Shown here piece by piece: positions 11,021 to 21,135 of a stretch of 64,000 bases of DNA; the first letter of the stretch is position 1; the number at the start of each line of letters is the position of its first letter. Location: assembly GCA_001414345.1 (NCBI GenBank), contig LLCB01000118.1, positions 1-64,000 on the forward strand, read 5' to 3'. Below the pieces are notes generated by a model that was given only the letters and a program-made list of their open reading frames with translations, searched no databases and was not told the origin of the DNA. A program made the translations under genes and the position numbers. Source of the stretch: Hymenoscyphus infarciens (lineage: Eukaryota; Ascomycota; Leotiomycetes; Helotiales; Helotiaceae).

Positions 11021-11953
11021 TAGACTCGAGTTGATATTTAGAGATTGAAACCTTGATGTTGTTTATAACCAGAGATCCATTTTTTTATCTGAGGATGCAA
11101 ATATTTTTTGGTTTCTAGAAGATAGTGAACCTGGTCTCGGTTGGACAAAGAACGAGAGGTGAGCCGAGAACAGCAGGTGCATTTCAACAAAGAGAACAAC
11201 TCTCTTTCAATTGGACCGTGTCTCTGGTTTCGGTATATTTTATTGGTGTGTCTGCTGGCTACATGGCCTATGATTACCGACCTTCATTAGTTCACGAATA
11301 TCATTTAGCGAGTGAAAGCACTCTTCTTTTCTCGTCTCGTTGAAGGCTGTAAAGAGCTTATAGAAGTGAGTATGGAAGTCTAACTTTTGAATATCTCATA
11401 CTTGTGGGCCTAATAATTCGTCTATAATTCTCTCAAAAACTTCAGATTACTCTCTATTATTTTCCAAGAACGAAAATTAGTTCTTAGACTGGCGGAGTGG
11501 GGCAACATTAGAAGTGTACGAGTGGTCATCGTCAGCCGCCCTAGTTATTCCACCAAAGCCCAGTGAACGATGGGTTTCATTTTTGTTGAATTTTTGCACA
11601 ATCTAAGGTCCAAGGGGGTTTAAGGAAGGATACATTTTCGTGCTGAAGTGGGGCAGTTTTTTGGACTTTGGAGGAACGGCCAGGCTGAGATGGTGCAAAA
11701 GTGACAAAAATTCATCTTGAGTACCATGCGTATATCGGTTTTCTTAAAACTATATGAGAAGACCTAGAATAATTAAACAAATAAAGTTCGACAAACTCTG
11801 ATTGATTTATTAATTATTCTAGGCGTTTCCGTGCCACTATTTTACACGAATATCAGACTCAGGCCGGGCCGTAGCGGTCCGAAACCCCCACCTCCAAGTG
11901 GTGTGCATCATCCAATTCAAGATGTGACTTTCCTCCCAACACAGGCCGAAATC
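11021..11953. other. Upstream region of riboflavin synthase
   Basis: About 930 nt between a - strand gene and a + strand gene, probably a divergent promoter region. It contains no convincing ORF. A perfect 14-bp inverted repeat lies at 11763-11776 and 11810-11823, about 130 nt before the riboflavin synthase ATG. Confidence 0.45.
11763..11823. repeat. 14-bp perfect inverted repeat upstream of riboflavin synthase
   Basis: CCTAGAATAATTAA at 11763-11776 is matched by TTAATTATTCTAGG at 11810-11823, with a 33-nt spacer. It may be the stub of a small inverted-repeat element or a transcript hairpin. I found no target-site duplication. Confidence 0.6.
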
Positions 11954-12698
11954 ATGTTCACTGGCATCGTAGAGATCATTGGAGGTTGGATCTCTTCACC
12001 CCCTTTCATCCTGCAATTGCTCACTGTGTCCAGTCGTCTCCGAACTCAATGCCCAATCCGAAGATGGAGGCACAACCCTCACAATTTCTAACGCCTCGGA
12101 AATCTTAGGCGATTGCCATCTCGGTGATAGCATCAGTATCAATGGCACATGCTTGACAGTCACCGCGTTCGATAAATCCTCCTTCAAGGTTGGCGTCGCC
12201 CCCGAAACGCTGCGTCGAACAAATTTAGGATCACTCAAGGAGAAGAGCAATGTCAACTTGGAGCGGGCCGTCTCTGCGAGTACTCGGATGGGAGGGCACT
12301 TTGTGCAAGGCCATGTCGACACGGTTGCCACAATCTTGAAGAAGGAGCCAGATGGAAATGCGATAACTTTTCGATTCCAACCTCGCGATAAGACGGTTCT
12401 TAGATACGTGGTTGAGAAGGGCTATGTGACTCTGGATGGCGCAAGCTTGACCGTCACAAAAGTCGACGAAGAAGAGGGATGGTGGGAGGTCATGTTGATC
12501 TCGTACACACAAGAGAAGGTCGTCATCACGAGCAAGGTCTCTGGGGATGAGGTCAATGTCGAAGTGGACCAGATTGGAAAATACGTCGAGAAGGCAGTCG
12601 AAGGTTACTTTTCCAAAGGCACAAGTGGAGAGTCTGCCATCCTTCAAAAGATGGTCGAGCGGATTGTTGATGCAAGATTAGCACAAGTAAAGAAATGA
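11954..12698 (+). CDS. rib5: Riboflavin synthase alpha chain
   Basis: Catalyses dismutation of two 6,7-dimethyl-8-ribityllumazines to riboflavin, the last step of vitamin B2 synthesis. Exons 11954..11984 and 12034..12698 give 231 aa. The first exon encodes only MFTGIVEIIG plus one base. The 49-nt intron (GTTGGA..TCCAG) joins it to VVSELNAQ. The protein has the two-barrel lumazine-binding architecture: an N-terminal barrel starting MFTGIVE with GDSISINGTCLTVT, and a second barrel starting near MGGHFVQGHVDT, with GYVTLDGASLTVT in the equivalent position. Length fits the family (about 230-240). The MFTG start is the near-invariant family N-terminus and settles the start codon. Confidence 0.94.
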
Positions 12699-13038
12699 AC
12701 TTGTCCTTGTCACCAAATTTTCTTATCTTGCATCCCTTGAAGTGGAGTTGTTGTGATTCAAGCTATTTCAGATAGTGATGGTTTCGTCTCCCGAGATTCT
12801 AATTGTAAAAGCTTGGTATCTCGCATCAATGTATTGGCGCATTAGTTCCTTGTTGAAAGGCGCGATCAGAACTTCAGAAGCCAAGGTTTCTGAACAGCTT
12901 TAGAGAGTTTGGATGAGATAGTCGAATCCATGTTCTAGAGTCTCTTTTCCTCATGCGGAAACGACCCGACTTTATGGTTGAGATAAGAGAGCTTGGAAGT
13001 CAAGCATCGACCGCAAACTGGCTCTCCCCCCTTCTTTA

Positions 13039-13564
13039 GGGTACGCTTATTTGGGTCCCCAGTGGCATAAAAGTGAGGGATGCATAAGTGCGGCTGGCAG
13101 AGTAGTCTATTCCTAATCTAGCTAGCTTAGGCTCACTCGCTTAACGGCGGGGCGTTGTCGCACCACAATTAGAAGCAGACCACACCCTAGTACACGTGAC
13201 TAATATATTGCTTTTAATCGTAAACGTTATTAATAAGGGGCTAAAAGACTACCTAATAAGCTAAAGTAAGGGAGAAAGGTAGCCGAAGGGTAAGAAGGGT
13301 GGGTCGAAGTTTAGGGGTGTCACGTGTTAGCGTCTATAGTAGAGGTAGTCGGTCCTTAGAGTTAAAAAAAGTCGAAAAGTGCCTTATAAGAAGTGTAAGC
13401 AGTTAAATACCCTAATCAGGAATAGCAGTAAGAGCAGTGCGGGTCAGTCGGACTTTGACTCCGACGCCAATAGGGCCTAGTACTAATTAGGCATAGTGTA
13501 GGTATAGAGGCGTCGTTGTACACGTTGAGAAGTTATGCCACTGGGGACCCAAATAAGCGTACCC
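13039..13564. mobile_element. Non-autonomous hAT-like MITE
   Basis: Perfect 32-bp terminal inverted repeats: the left end 13039-13070 begins GGGTACGCTTATTTGGGTCC, and the right end 13533-13564 is its exact reverse complement. An 8-bp direct repeat CTTCTTTA flanks it at 13031-13038 and 13565-13572. An 8-bp target duplication is the hallmark of the hAT superfamily. The element is 526 bp and has no transposase frame, so it must have been moved in trans. Identical ends imply a fairly recent insertion or selection for end recognition. The interior (13190-13480) carries many stops. Confidence 0.87.
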
Positions 13565-14046
13565 CTTCTTTATCACAGCCTTGTTCAAACGCCTCGAGAC
13601 TGGAGAGTCGTCGCGGCAAATGCCAAGGTGATCGTTTTGTAGCAGCCAAGCGAAGAGAGCTATGCTATCCAGGTCAGCCAAAGAAGTTTCAAGGCGACTT
13701 GGCTCGCTCCATTTTTACCATGGTACCTGTGAGAGAGTTGTTTTTGCGCCAGTTAATCGCTTGGTATAATCCACCAGAGAGGGATTGCTTTGGAGGTATT
13801 TTGGCCAGTGCGGTATTTCTGCAACTCAAGATTTCTCTACTGTATCAGGGAATTGACCCCACGCGCGGAAGAGTCCGATGCATCCCACCACTGTAGACTG
13901 ATCCATTTTTCTTTGAATCAACTTTGAACTGATCAACCTCTTAAACCAAGGGAAGGGAAAAGCCATGCCCCCCGCATATGTACTCATGGCTGCATATCGT
14001 GTGTCCAATGACCTGATACACGCCTGATCGTGCATCAGGTCAGTCA

Positions 14047-14056
14047 TCTTATAAGA
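14047..14056 (+). promoter_or_regulatory. TATA-like box of the small 14187 ORF
   Basis: CTTATAAGAG lies about 135 nt before the ATG at 14187 and is followed by a long C/T-rich leader typical of highly expressed fungal genes. Support is by motif and spacing only. Confidence 0.35.
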
Positions 14057-14186
14057 GGTGTTGATCTTCCCTTTCCTCTTCAATCTCAATCATCTTCTCA
14101 ACCATCTCCTACTGCTATTCATCCTGCCATTTCACTTCCAAAAGACTGTCAGTTAGCCTACTCAAAACTCTCAAAACCATACAAAG

Positions 14187-14447
14187 ATGTCTTTCCCTCA
14201 ACAATCAATTGCTCGCGTTGCCCAAGTCTGGCCCCGATGGCTTCCAAAGGCTGTTCAAACAGACGCCAAACTAAACCATGCTTCTATCTCTTCCCTCCAA
14301 CCACTCTCACCAACAACCTTGCCCTCTACTTCCAACTCTAGCGGTTCTTATTTTGTCGCTACCAAGTCACGCAACCAGCAAGCCAGCACACCATCAGCTA
14401 CCCTCAATTACCAGCAACATTTCCGCGAAGCATCTTCCTCTCCTTAG
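14187..14447 (+). CDS. Small Ser/Gln-rich protein of unknown function
   Basis: An 86-codon frame with a good start context (CAAAGATGTC) downstream of a TATA-like box and a pyrimidine-rich leader. The product is rich in Ser, Thr, Gln, Ala and Pro, with one aromatic cluster near the N-terminus (VAQVWPRWLPKAV). No signal peptide, domain or membrane segment is visible. An overlapping 98-codon frame in another phase (14278-14574) cannot be excluded as the real product. I call this one because of its start context and position relative to the promoter-like sequence. Confidence 0.35.
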   Translation: MSFPQQSIARVAQVWPRWLPKAVQTDAKLNHASISSLQPLSPTTLPSTSNSSGSYFVATKSRNQQASTPSATLNYQQHFREASSSP

Positions 14448-15263
14448 ATTGCACCATATCAGACAAGCCAACAACTACATGCAAAAAGATTATTTCAAAA
14501 AGGAATCTCGACAGAATCAACTTTGGATGGTTCCTCAACTTTGCCAAGAGAAACGGAAAAGCGGTGACGAATAAATGATCAACTTTATTTTGGGAGAGCG
14601 AAGAATGAGGCAAAATTCATTGGGTGTTTAGGGAAAACGAGACTCTCTGGTTTTGGAGGTCCAGGTTCGGGATATGAACTCCCCGGGCAAAGGAGGGTTG
14701 GAAAAGGCGTTTTTGGGGGCTTCGGAAAACCATTATATATCGGTAGATGGCATATGCAATGGTCTGCTGGCAGGTCTTGGGCATCAGGACTTCCTCGGGT
14801 AGAAACATGGGAAAACGGAAAAGAGGTGTTACTAATAAATGAAGCAAAAAGTGAATCTTACTGGTTCTTACAGTGTGTGTGGGTACAATACTGTGATTGG
14901 TTGCTAAGTTTCTAACCTTATTGTGACGATTCCACGCCCTTCTCTTTTTCCGTCTGAGACAGAAAATCACTGGTTGATGATCCTTAAGTCTGTTGGTGCG
15001 GGATGTTTTCTCCAGGCGTCTTACTTTTCTTTTTCATGCACCCCATGATCTCTTCTGCAAGTGCAGACGGGAGGGCGCAATCTACTGTATGTCTGATTGG
15101 ACCATTCTGTATCTGATGATGTCGACTTGGAAAAACACTTCTTGTATCAGGCAGGTTGTTTTCCTCCGCGGTAAGAAAGGGTGTTTGTTTAGAAGTATCA
15201 AACTTAACAAGTACTTGAATTCAACTCGTAACTTTTCTTATCAAAAACCCCCTTTTACTCACA
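14448..15263. other. Intergenic region before the GFA-domain gene
   Basis: About 800 nt without a supportable gene. ORFs on both strands are short and of unbiased composition. The last 60 nt are AC-rich and end in TCACAATGGCC, a strong fungal start context for the next gene. Confidence 0.4.
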
Positions 15264-15841
15264 ATGGCCTACCCCGAGAAAGTCACAGGTGGCTGTCTCT
15301 GCGGAGGGATTCGTTTCGAAATCAACTTCTCCCCAGACCACGATTGGAAAACAGGAGTAAGTCCTCAATCCCCCCCCAAAGCGCAAAAAGAAAGTCCTAA
15401 CCCCCAAGTCAGCCACATACATGTCAATGCACCCAATGTCGCAAAAACACAGGCTCCCTAATCTACAACTTCCACACAGCCTCCGCCTCAGAACTACACT
15501 GGCTCTCCCAATCCACCTACAGAGAGTACAATTCCTCCCCAGGTTGTTACCGTGCCTTTTGCGGTACTTGTGGCTCTACCCTGGGTTGGACGGAACGAAA
15601 AGAGGGGGCAGGTACAGAGTGGGAACTTGCAGTTGGGACTTTTGACGAGGAGTACCTGGTTGGGAAGAGAGATGGGAATGGGGAACTGAAGGAAGTGTAC
15701 GGTGTTGCTTTGGCGGGGAAGGGCTTTGGAGGGGAGCATTTCTGGGTGCAGAATGAGATTAAGGGTGTTACTGATGGGATTTGCAAGGAGGGGATGAGGT
15801 TTTGGGAGGGGAGTAAGGGGGGTCCTTTGAAGGAGGCTTGA
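15264..15841 (+). CDS. GFA (glutathione-dependent formaldehyde-activating)/CENP-V domain protein
   Basis: Zinc-binding Mss4-like-fold protein of the GFA/CENP-V family. Exons 15264..15356 and 15413..15841 give 173 aa. The 56-nt intron has a GTAAGT donor, CCTAAC branch site and CAG acceptor. The zinc ligand pattern is complete: GGCLCGGI (first CxC, residues 11-13), then CQCTQC right after the intron, then FCGTCGS. The usual conserved elements around them (NTGS, GxxLxW) are also present. Many fungal members have unknown substrates, so I do not claim formaldehyde chemistry. The C-terminal half contains a Gly-rich loop and FWVQNEIKGV, typical of the family. Confidence 0.88.
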
Positions 15842-16903
15842 GGACTTGAAGACGTGGGTTTTTGGAAAATTGGGGCTGGTAGTGAAGCAGTGAAGAAGTC
15901 TGTTTATATCAAGTGGGGATTTCTGTCATGGTTGAGATTTGAGGATTCTTAAAAATGTGGTATCCTTCCAGAGGAAAATCGAGAGATTGTCCCAAACTTC
16001 TAGGCTAATTCAATGACTCACCTGAACTTACGACAGATAGAAAAGCGAATGAACGTGCTTCTTGCAAATAAACACGATTCAACTCATTATTCTACTTGCA
16101 TAGCACCATTTCAAATCTTATCGTATGTTTTGGACATCTAAAACAGTCAGCTCGAAATTTTGATTAATCCAAGAGATTCATTTACGACGATTGTCCTAGA
16201 CTTCTAGGATAAGTACACTTTGCTCTCTTGTGGGAGACGAAGCATTCCAATACTGTCGATATTGATGTTCAGATTATGGTTCTAAAGTAGATCCGGCTCT
16301 TCCAAAAGCCCCCTTAAAATCTCAGTCTCCATCCGCTAGCTAATGGGTTGGGTGTCTGGAATTTGCTCTTCTGCTAGGAACACCCAGAGGGGCCATTTTA
16401 ACTTCAACACCAACACTTCCTCGATGTTAATAATGAATGCAAACCAAATGCAAAGTCACTGATACGGGAAAGAGAACTTAATTCCACCGGCGCCATGTTA
16501 AAGTTTAGAGGTAATAATTATACAGAAAAATTCATGCCAGTTATGGATAGCCTAAACTGAGAATGGAGGTCGGGACTGGTGTTGAGATGTGACTCCTGGT
16601 TTGCTTCCCAGGTGCTACGCTACTCGCTTTTCGTAGAACAATAGGAGCGAGAAGCAAACTTGAAGCCAAGGGCTCTCAGAAAAACAAAGAAATTAGCGGC
16701 GGTTATGAATGAAAAAATAGACTTCATAAACTGACAAAAAAGAAATCGCAGAAGGAATGTGTCTGATGTGATTCATGAAATTTTTGCAAGTTGCGTTACA
16801 CTAATCTCTATCAATGATGATGCTCAACTAACCACCAAGAAAATTCCAGTAAATTCTTGCAACGCAAATCATACTGATCAATATTACGGAGTTTTCAAGA
16901 CCC
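15842..16903. other. Intergenic region between convergent genes
   Basis: About 1.06 kb between two convergent genes (GFA protein on +, PHD protein on -). I see no ORF of interest, no inverted-repeat element and no RNA gene. Confidence 0.4.
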
Positions 16904-18387
16904 TTAAACTGGCAAGCCATTCTCCTCCATCCTCATTCCGTTCTCATCGAAAATTGTATGACTGAAAGCCGTAAAATCATTGTTATCAAGCAACCACTCG
17001 GCATCGTCCTCATCTGGACCCAATTTTGACATCAGTCCATTGCCTGCTTTGGGATAAGGGGGACTAGCTGGTGTACTTTCCCTACTTTCGTCACCTTGCG
17101 GGTTTACAGTCGGTGGCGCCGAGGAAGCGTGGTTGTTGAATGAAGGTTGAGAGGGTGAGAACGACGCTGGTGGTGTTTGACCTGGTGTGATTTTGCGGAT
17201 GAAGTTTATGGGTGCGTGAGGGTGTGATTCAGCTCGAGTGAATAGACCTGTGGTGCCAGAAGGCGGGAATGGCTGTTGTGGGTGGATGTTTGTACGACGA
17301 TCTGAGGATTGCGCTCGTTGCGCCCGGGTGGGTGGGGGATTAAACGTCGGAGGAAAAATCGGAATATTGGGGTGTAAGACTGTAGCTTGCATGAGAAGGG
17401 ATACGAGCTGTTGATGTGGGAGGGAGTTGAAGTACGAGCGTTTCTGAATTTGGTAAGTAGATGTTGTATTGGGGGGTGAACTGGGGGAAATACCTCTTCT
17501 GAACTGCGACCTTGCCAGCTGGTTGGCTTTGACTCAGCACCAGCAGTTTTGGTACCTCTCTTTCGACTGCAGTCTGAACAAAACCATGGGGCGTCTTCGT
17601 CCTTTACCATTTCCTCAGAAACAACTGGGTCGTGACACATCTGATGCCATCCCAAATTACATCCATCGCAGAATACAATCATGTTCTTTTGGGGGCTGTG
17701 TCCTCTTGAACATGTTTTGCATAGAGCCTGTTCCTGGGTTCGTTTTGAAGGTGCTCTGCGTTTGGTATTGGGCTCTCGTGCCGCTGGAACAAATTGTGCA
17801 GGCTTCACGATTTGTCGTCCAGACTGTGTCACTTTAGGAAATTCAGTGACACTCTCAGCATCGTCAGAATCAGAATCACCACCCAGTTTCGACATGTCGT
17901 CCGATTCCTCTTCTTCACTCATACTTTCAGACTTTGCTCTCTTCCGCTTTGAGCCTGCCTTTGCACGGCTGTATTTGGGGCCTGGCTTCCTTCTCTCTTT
18001 TGTGCCAGAGCCACCATCAGCACTGCTCCTGCTCTTTGGGGTGGAAGAGGGTCTTGGCGCACCTCCCCCCGCAGAACCCTTCCCAGACCTCGACTTGTAT
18101 TGTATAGGGCGAGAAGGCGCATCTGGAACTTCCATGTTCAACGTTGTCTTCATGCCTAGCAAGACGTTGCGCCTCATGTCTTCATAGCCTGGAGGCGTGC
18201 CCGTAATGCCCAATGAGGAGAGGTTGGAGGGTGTGCTCATCGTGGCAGAAGCACCACTCTGAATGCGCTTGAGAATCATTTCCGTCGTGGCGGAGAATTG
18301 AGGTACATATTTGGGAGGCGATTCAGTGGGTGGCATCTCTTGATTTCCACTGCCATTCGGCGACTTGGGGGGCGCGTCAGAGTCCAT
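16904..18387 (-). CDS. PHD-finger nuclear protein
   Basis: Predicted chromatin reader. Exons 17494..18387 and 16904..17443 give 477 aa. The 50-nt intron (GTATTT..TTCAG) joins GRSSEE to KRSYFNSLPHQQLVSLLMQA. Residues 1-220 are disordered, with basic (KRKRAK) and acidic Ser (SEEEESDD) tracts that look like a nuclear localisation signal and a CK2-type region. A C4HC3 PHD finger spans about 223-275: CKTC, then CDGC, WHQMC and WFCSDC. After it comes a conserved helix (YFNSLPHQQLVSLLMQA) followed by HPNIPIFPP, and then a Pro/Ser-rich tail ending in an acidic DEDDAEWLLDNNDF motif. The frame is open 18 nt further upstream, but the first ATG is at 18387. PHD fingers of this class often bind histone H3 tails; the specific complex is not deducible here. 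Confidence 0.85.
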
Positions 18388-19010
18388 CTTATCGCGACAC
18401 GACAAGTCGGTTGGTATTTGCGATTTTGCGCCGGAACCTATTCAGACTGGCATGATAGTTAGAAACAGCCTGAGAGCACGCAGGATAGGGGAGCAACCTT
18501 AGGGGCAGGAGTACGAATTGGGCCGATTCAGATTGGAGATTATGAGGTCGTAATGTATCGATCGAGTCGTCGGATACGCGATGTGGGGTAGGGGAAGTAG
18601 TTAAGAAGCTTCAAAAATTGCCATTGGAAGCAGAAACATCGCCCTCATTAGATTGGAGGGTTTATTGCTGATGGTCTGCGATACAGCAAGATGGACGAAA
18701 TTCGAACGTGGACACCTCTAAAGAATCCCCATCACTTAACTGGTGATCACGTGTCGCACACGTGAACAACACCAACAGGTGCTAGGTAAGGTCTGTAACC
18801 TCCTGTCTATAATTGTTCTAACACTTTTGGGATGGATTATCTTAATACTTCATCCTTTAAGAGCATTAGAATTTGAACAATTAGAGAAGAATTAGAGAAG
18901 AATTAGAGAATAAGTATACGAAGTATTCTACTTCTAGTCGAAGTAAAGTTCAGGTGTAAGCTAAATAAGAGACAGCCTATTCGTAGTAACTGCTTGTATT
19001 TCTCTATTTA
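18388..19010. other. Upstream region of the PHD gene
   Basis: About 620 nt between the PHD gene start and the 3' end of the CoA-transferase gene. It contains a symmetrical pair of CACGTG motifs at 18748-18764 and a short direct repeat (AGAATTAGAGA, three copies, about 18881-18912). Confidence 0.45.
18747..18765. promoter_or_regulatory. Inverted pair of CACGTG (E-box) motifs
   Basis: TCACGTGTCGCACACGTGA contains CACGTG at 18748-18753 and 18759-18764, arranged nearly palindromically. CACGTG is the consensus for bHLH factors. It lies about 360 nt upstream of the PHD gene ATG (- strand). Function is inferred from the motif only. Confidence 0.35.
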
Positions 19011-20615
19011 CTATTTAACGGCACCTTCTGACTTGAGTGACTCTATTTCCTCCTCACTCAATCCCAGAAAGTCTCGAAGAACCTCATCTGTATGCTGCCC
19101 CAGGAGAGGCGGTGCTGTCCGAATACTTGGTTTGCTCTCGCTGTATTTAACAGGCGTATTGACCATTTTGATATCTCCGCAAAACTCATGCTCCATCTCT
19201 TTTACCATGTCTCGAGCCAGAACATGTTTGTGATTCAAAGTGCCTTGAACATCGTTCACCGCTGCGTAAGGAAGTCCAGAACCCTCATAAATATCCAGCC
19301 ATTCTTCCGTTGTTTTGGTTTTGGTTATTGCTTCTATCGAATCGTCTAGTTCGACACGATTTATGATTCTTTGGGTATTGACCTCAAATTTTGGATCTGT
19401 TGTCCACTCCGGGCGACCAAGTCCATTGCAAATCAAGCCGAAAAGGCGGTCATTTCCCCCACCGAACAAGATATCTCCGTCTTTAGTTTTGTAGGACCGG
19501 TAAGGAACAATTGCAGCTAAACATTTGTTAGCAAATATACCGGCTGTTTGGAGAGCAAACTTACGATGTGCCGTACCCCACCTTCCCTGGTCCTTTTCTC
19601 CACTTATTAGACAACTACTTGCTATGTTGGCAAGAGTTGCGACTTGACAATCGCTCAAAGCAACATCGATATGTTGTCCCCTACCTGTCCGGCTTCTGGC
19701 AATAATTGCAGCCATTATACTATTGCTAGTATATAATCCGGTGGTAAGATCCGTGACTGCAACACCTACCTTGACCGGAGGCCCATCTCTGCTTCCAGTA
19801 ATATGCATCAACCCCATTTCTGCCTCGACCATAACATCATAGCCAGCTCTGTTCGAGTACGGACCTGTCTGACCATATCCTGTGATCGAAGCATATATTA
19901 AACGTGGGTTTAACTTGTGGAGTGTCTCGAAATCCATGCCATATTTCTTCAGTGTCCCGGGGAGATAATTTTCGACGAGAATATCGCTTTCTACTACGAG
20001 TTTGTGCAGAATTTCCACGCCCGCTTTATGTTGAAAAGAGAGGCCGAGAGATTTCTTGTTCCGATTTACCTGCGCTTTCAGATTGGCTTGCTGTTAGCTT
20101 AGGGGAGGAGGGGTTTCTTACAGAGAGGAAATAGGCACTTTCTCCCGGGCCTTCCTTGCCCGATCCTTCTTTATATTTCGCATACGGTGGGCCCCATTGT
20201 CTTGTATCGTCGCCTTTAGTAGGATGTTCAACCTTTATGACTTGTGCGCTGGATCTCGTAAGCTTGTGGAATGGTTCTCGTTATGGTTTTTTGGGCGTAC
20301 CCCACTGCAATGAATTAGCATACGAGCATGGAATTTTAAGGAATGGAATAAATACAGTCCCCTAAAATCTGAGTGCAGTATGGCTGAGCATGATCAATTA
20401 GCAAAGAAGTTTGCATATGTATTGGGTTTTCATACACCAGCCAGCACTCTCGTCATATCCAGGACCTTGAAGCCTTTCAGTGGGAGGGTGCCATCGTTTC
20501 CAGCCGCCACTGCGAAGCTTCGCTGCTGGATGCCGTGCGTGACCGAGCACCTGCCATTGGAGCGTGCTATAGTTCGAGAAGCTCTAACAAGAGACCGTGA
20601 AGAAAGGGAAGCCAT
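19011..20615 (-). CDS. CaiB/BaiF family CoA-transferase, probably mitochondrial (SUGCT-like)
   Basis: Class III CoA-transferase; human SUGCT moves CoA from succinyl-CoA to glutarate, but substrates here are unknown. Six exons on the - strand: 20436..20615, 20356..20383, 20301..20304, 20122..20248, 19565..20069 and 19011..19516, giving 449 aa. All introns are 48-52 nt with AG ends and branch-like sites. The third exon is a 4-nt microexon (TGGG), needed to produce the family motif LGDLGAQVIKVEH. The N-terminal 45 residues are rich in Arg/Ser and lack acids, as in a mitochondrial presequence. The catalytic Asp is expected at D191 in RAGYDVMVEAEMG. FGGGNDRLF and the C-terminal LGQHTDEVL block are also family features. 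The start is the ATG of MASLSSRS. Confidence 0.88.
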
Positions 20616-21135
20616 GTTGGAAATGTACAAGTAGCGAGGCGGTGGGACCTGGACCTTCGCTGTCCATCCCCATCTTACTAGGTAGTGTACATAGGTCTTG
20701 GACCTCGGTAGCAACGGCTTCACTTCGGAGGATTCTTTTCTGGACTTTTGCGCAACAACCAAAATAACAATGAGTGCCTACGATTATCAATATTTTTCGA
20801 CATCTATGGGGTGTTCAAGTTCCAATTTAGTATGGGTAATGGAGTGCCAAAAGGGAAAACATTCCGTCCCAGCAGAGAGGACTTCCCTACAAATTAAGGA
20901 TACGATTCCTTCCTATCGCCCATTACGATCGCAGATTAAGTCTCTCTATACGACAACGAGGCTGCTAGAAGGCAGTGAATACAGCCAGCTACACTAAGAG
21001 CTTCCCACTACCTTGCTCTATTCATCCCCTTTTATATTTTGCACGTAACCTCGCGTATTTGACCTAGAAAAGATTCTTCCTTCTAGCAATATTGTCAAGG
21101 CACACAAGCTGCGCACCATATTCGACAAGCTTACC
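20616..21135. other. Intergenic region upstream of the CoA-transferase
   Basis: About 520 nt between the CoA-transferase start (- strand) and a decayed phosphotransferase gene (+ strand). No additional gene or repeat is recognisable. Confidence 0.4.

Larger units (their letters stand above)
12699..14186. other. Intergenic region containing a hAT-like MITE
   Basis: About 1.5 kb with no recognised gene. A 526-bp inverted-repeat element occupies 13039-13564. Sequence outside the element (13573-14040) has ORFs up to 126 codons on the + strand with no domain I recognise. The first of these starts inside the element's end and is therefore not a native gene. Confidence 0.5.

Noticed and set aside
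13516..13896. 126-codon + strand frame starting inside the MITE end
   Set aside because: The first codons are the MITE inverted repeat, so it is a chimera created by insertion; the remainder matches nothing known.
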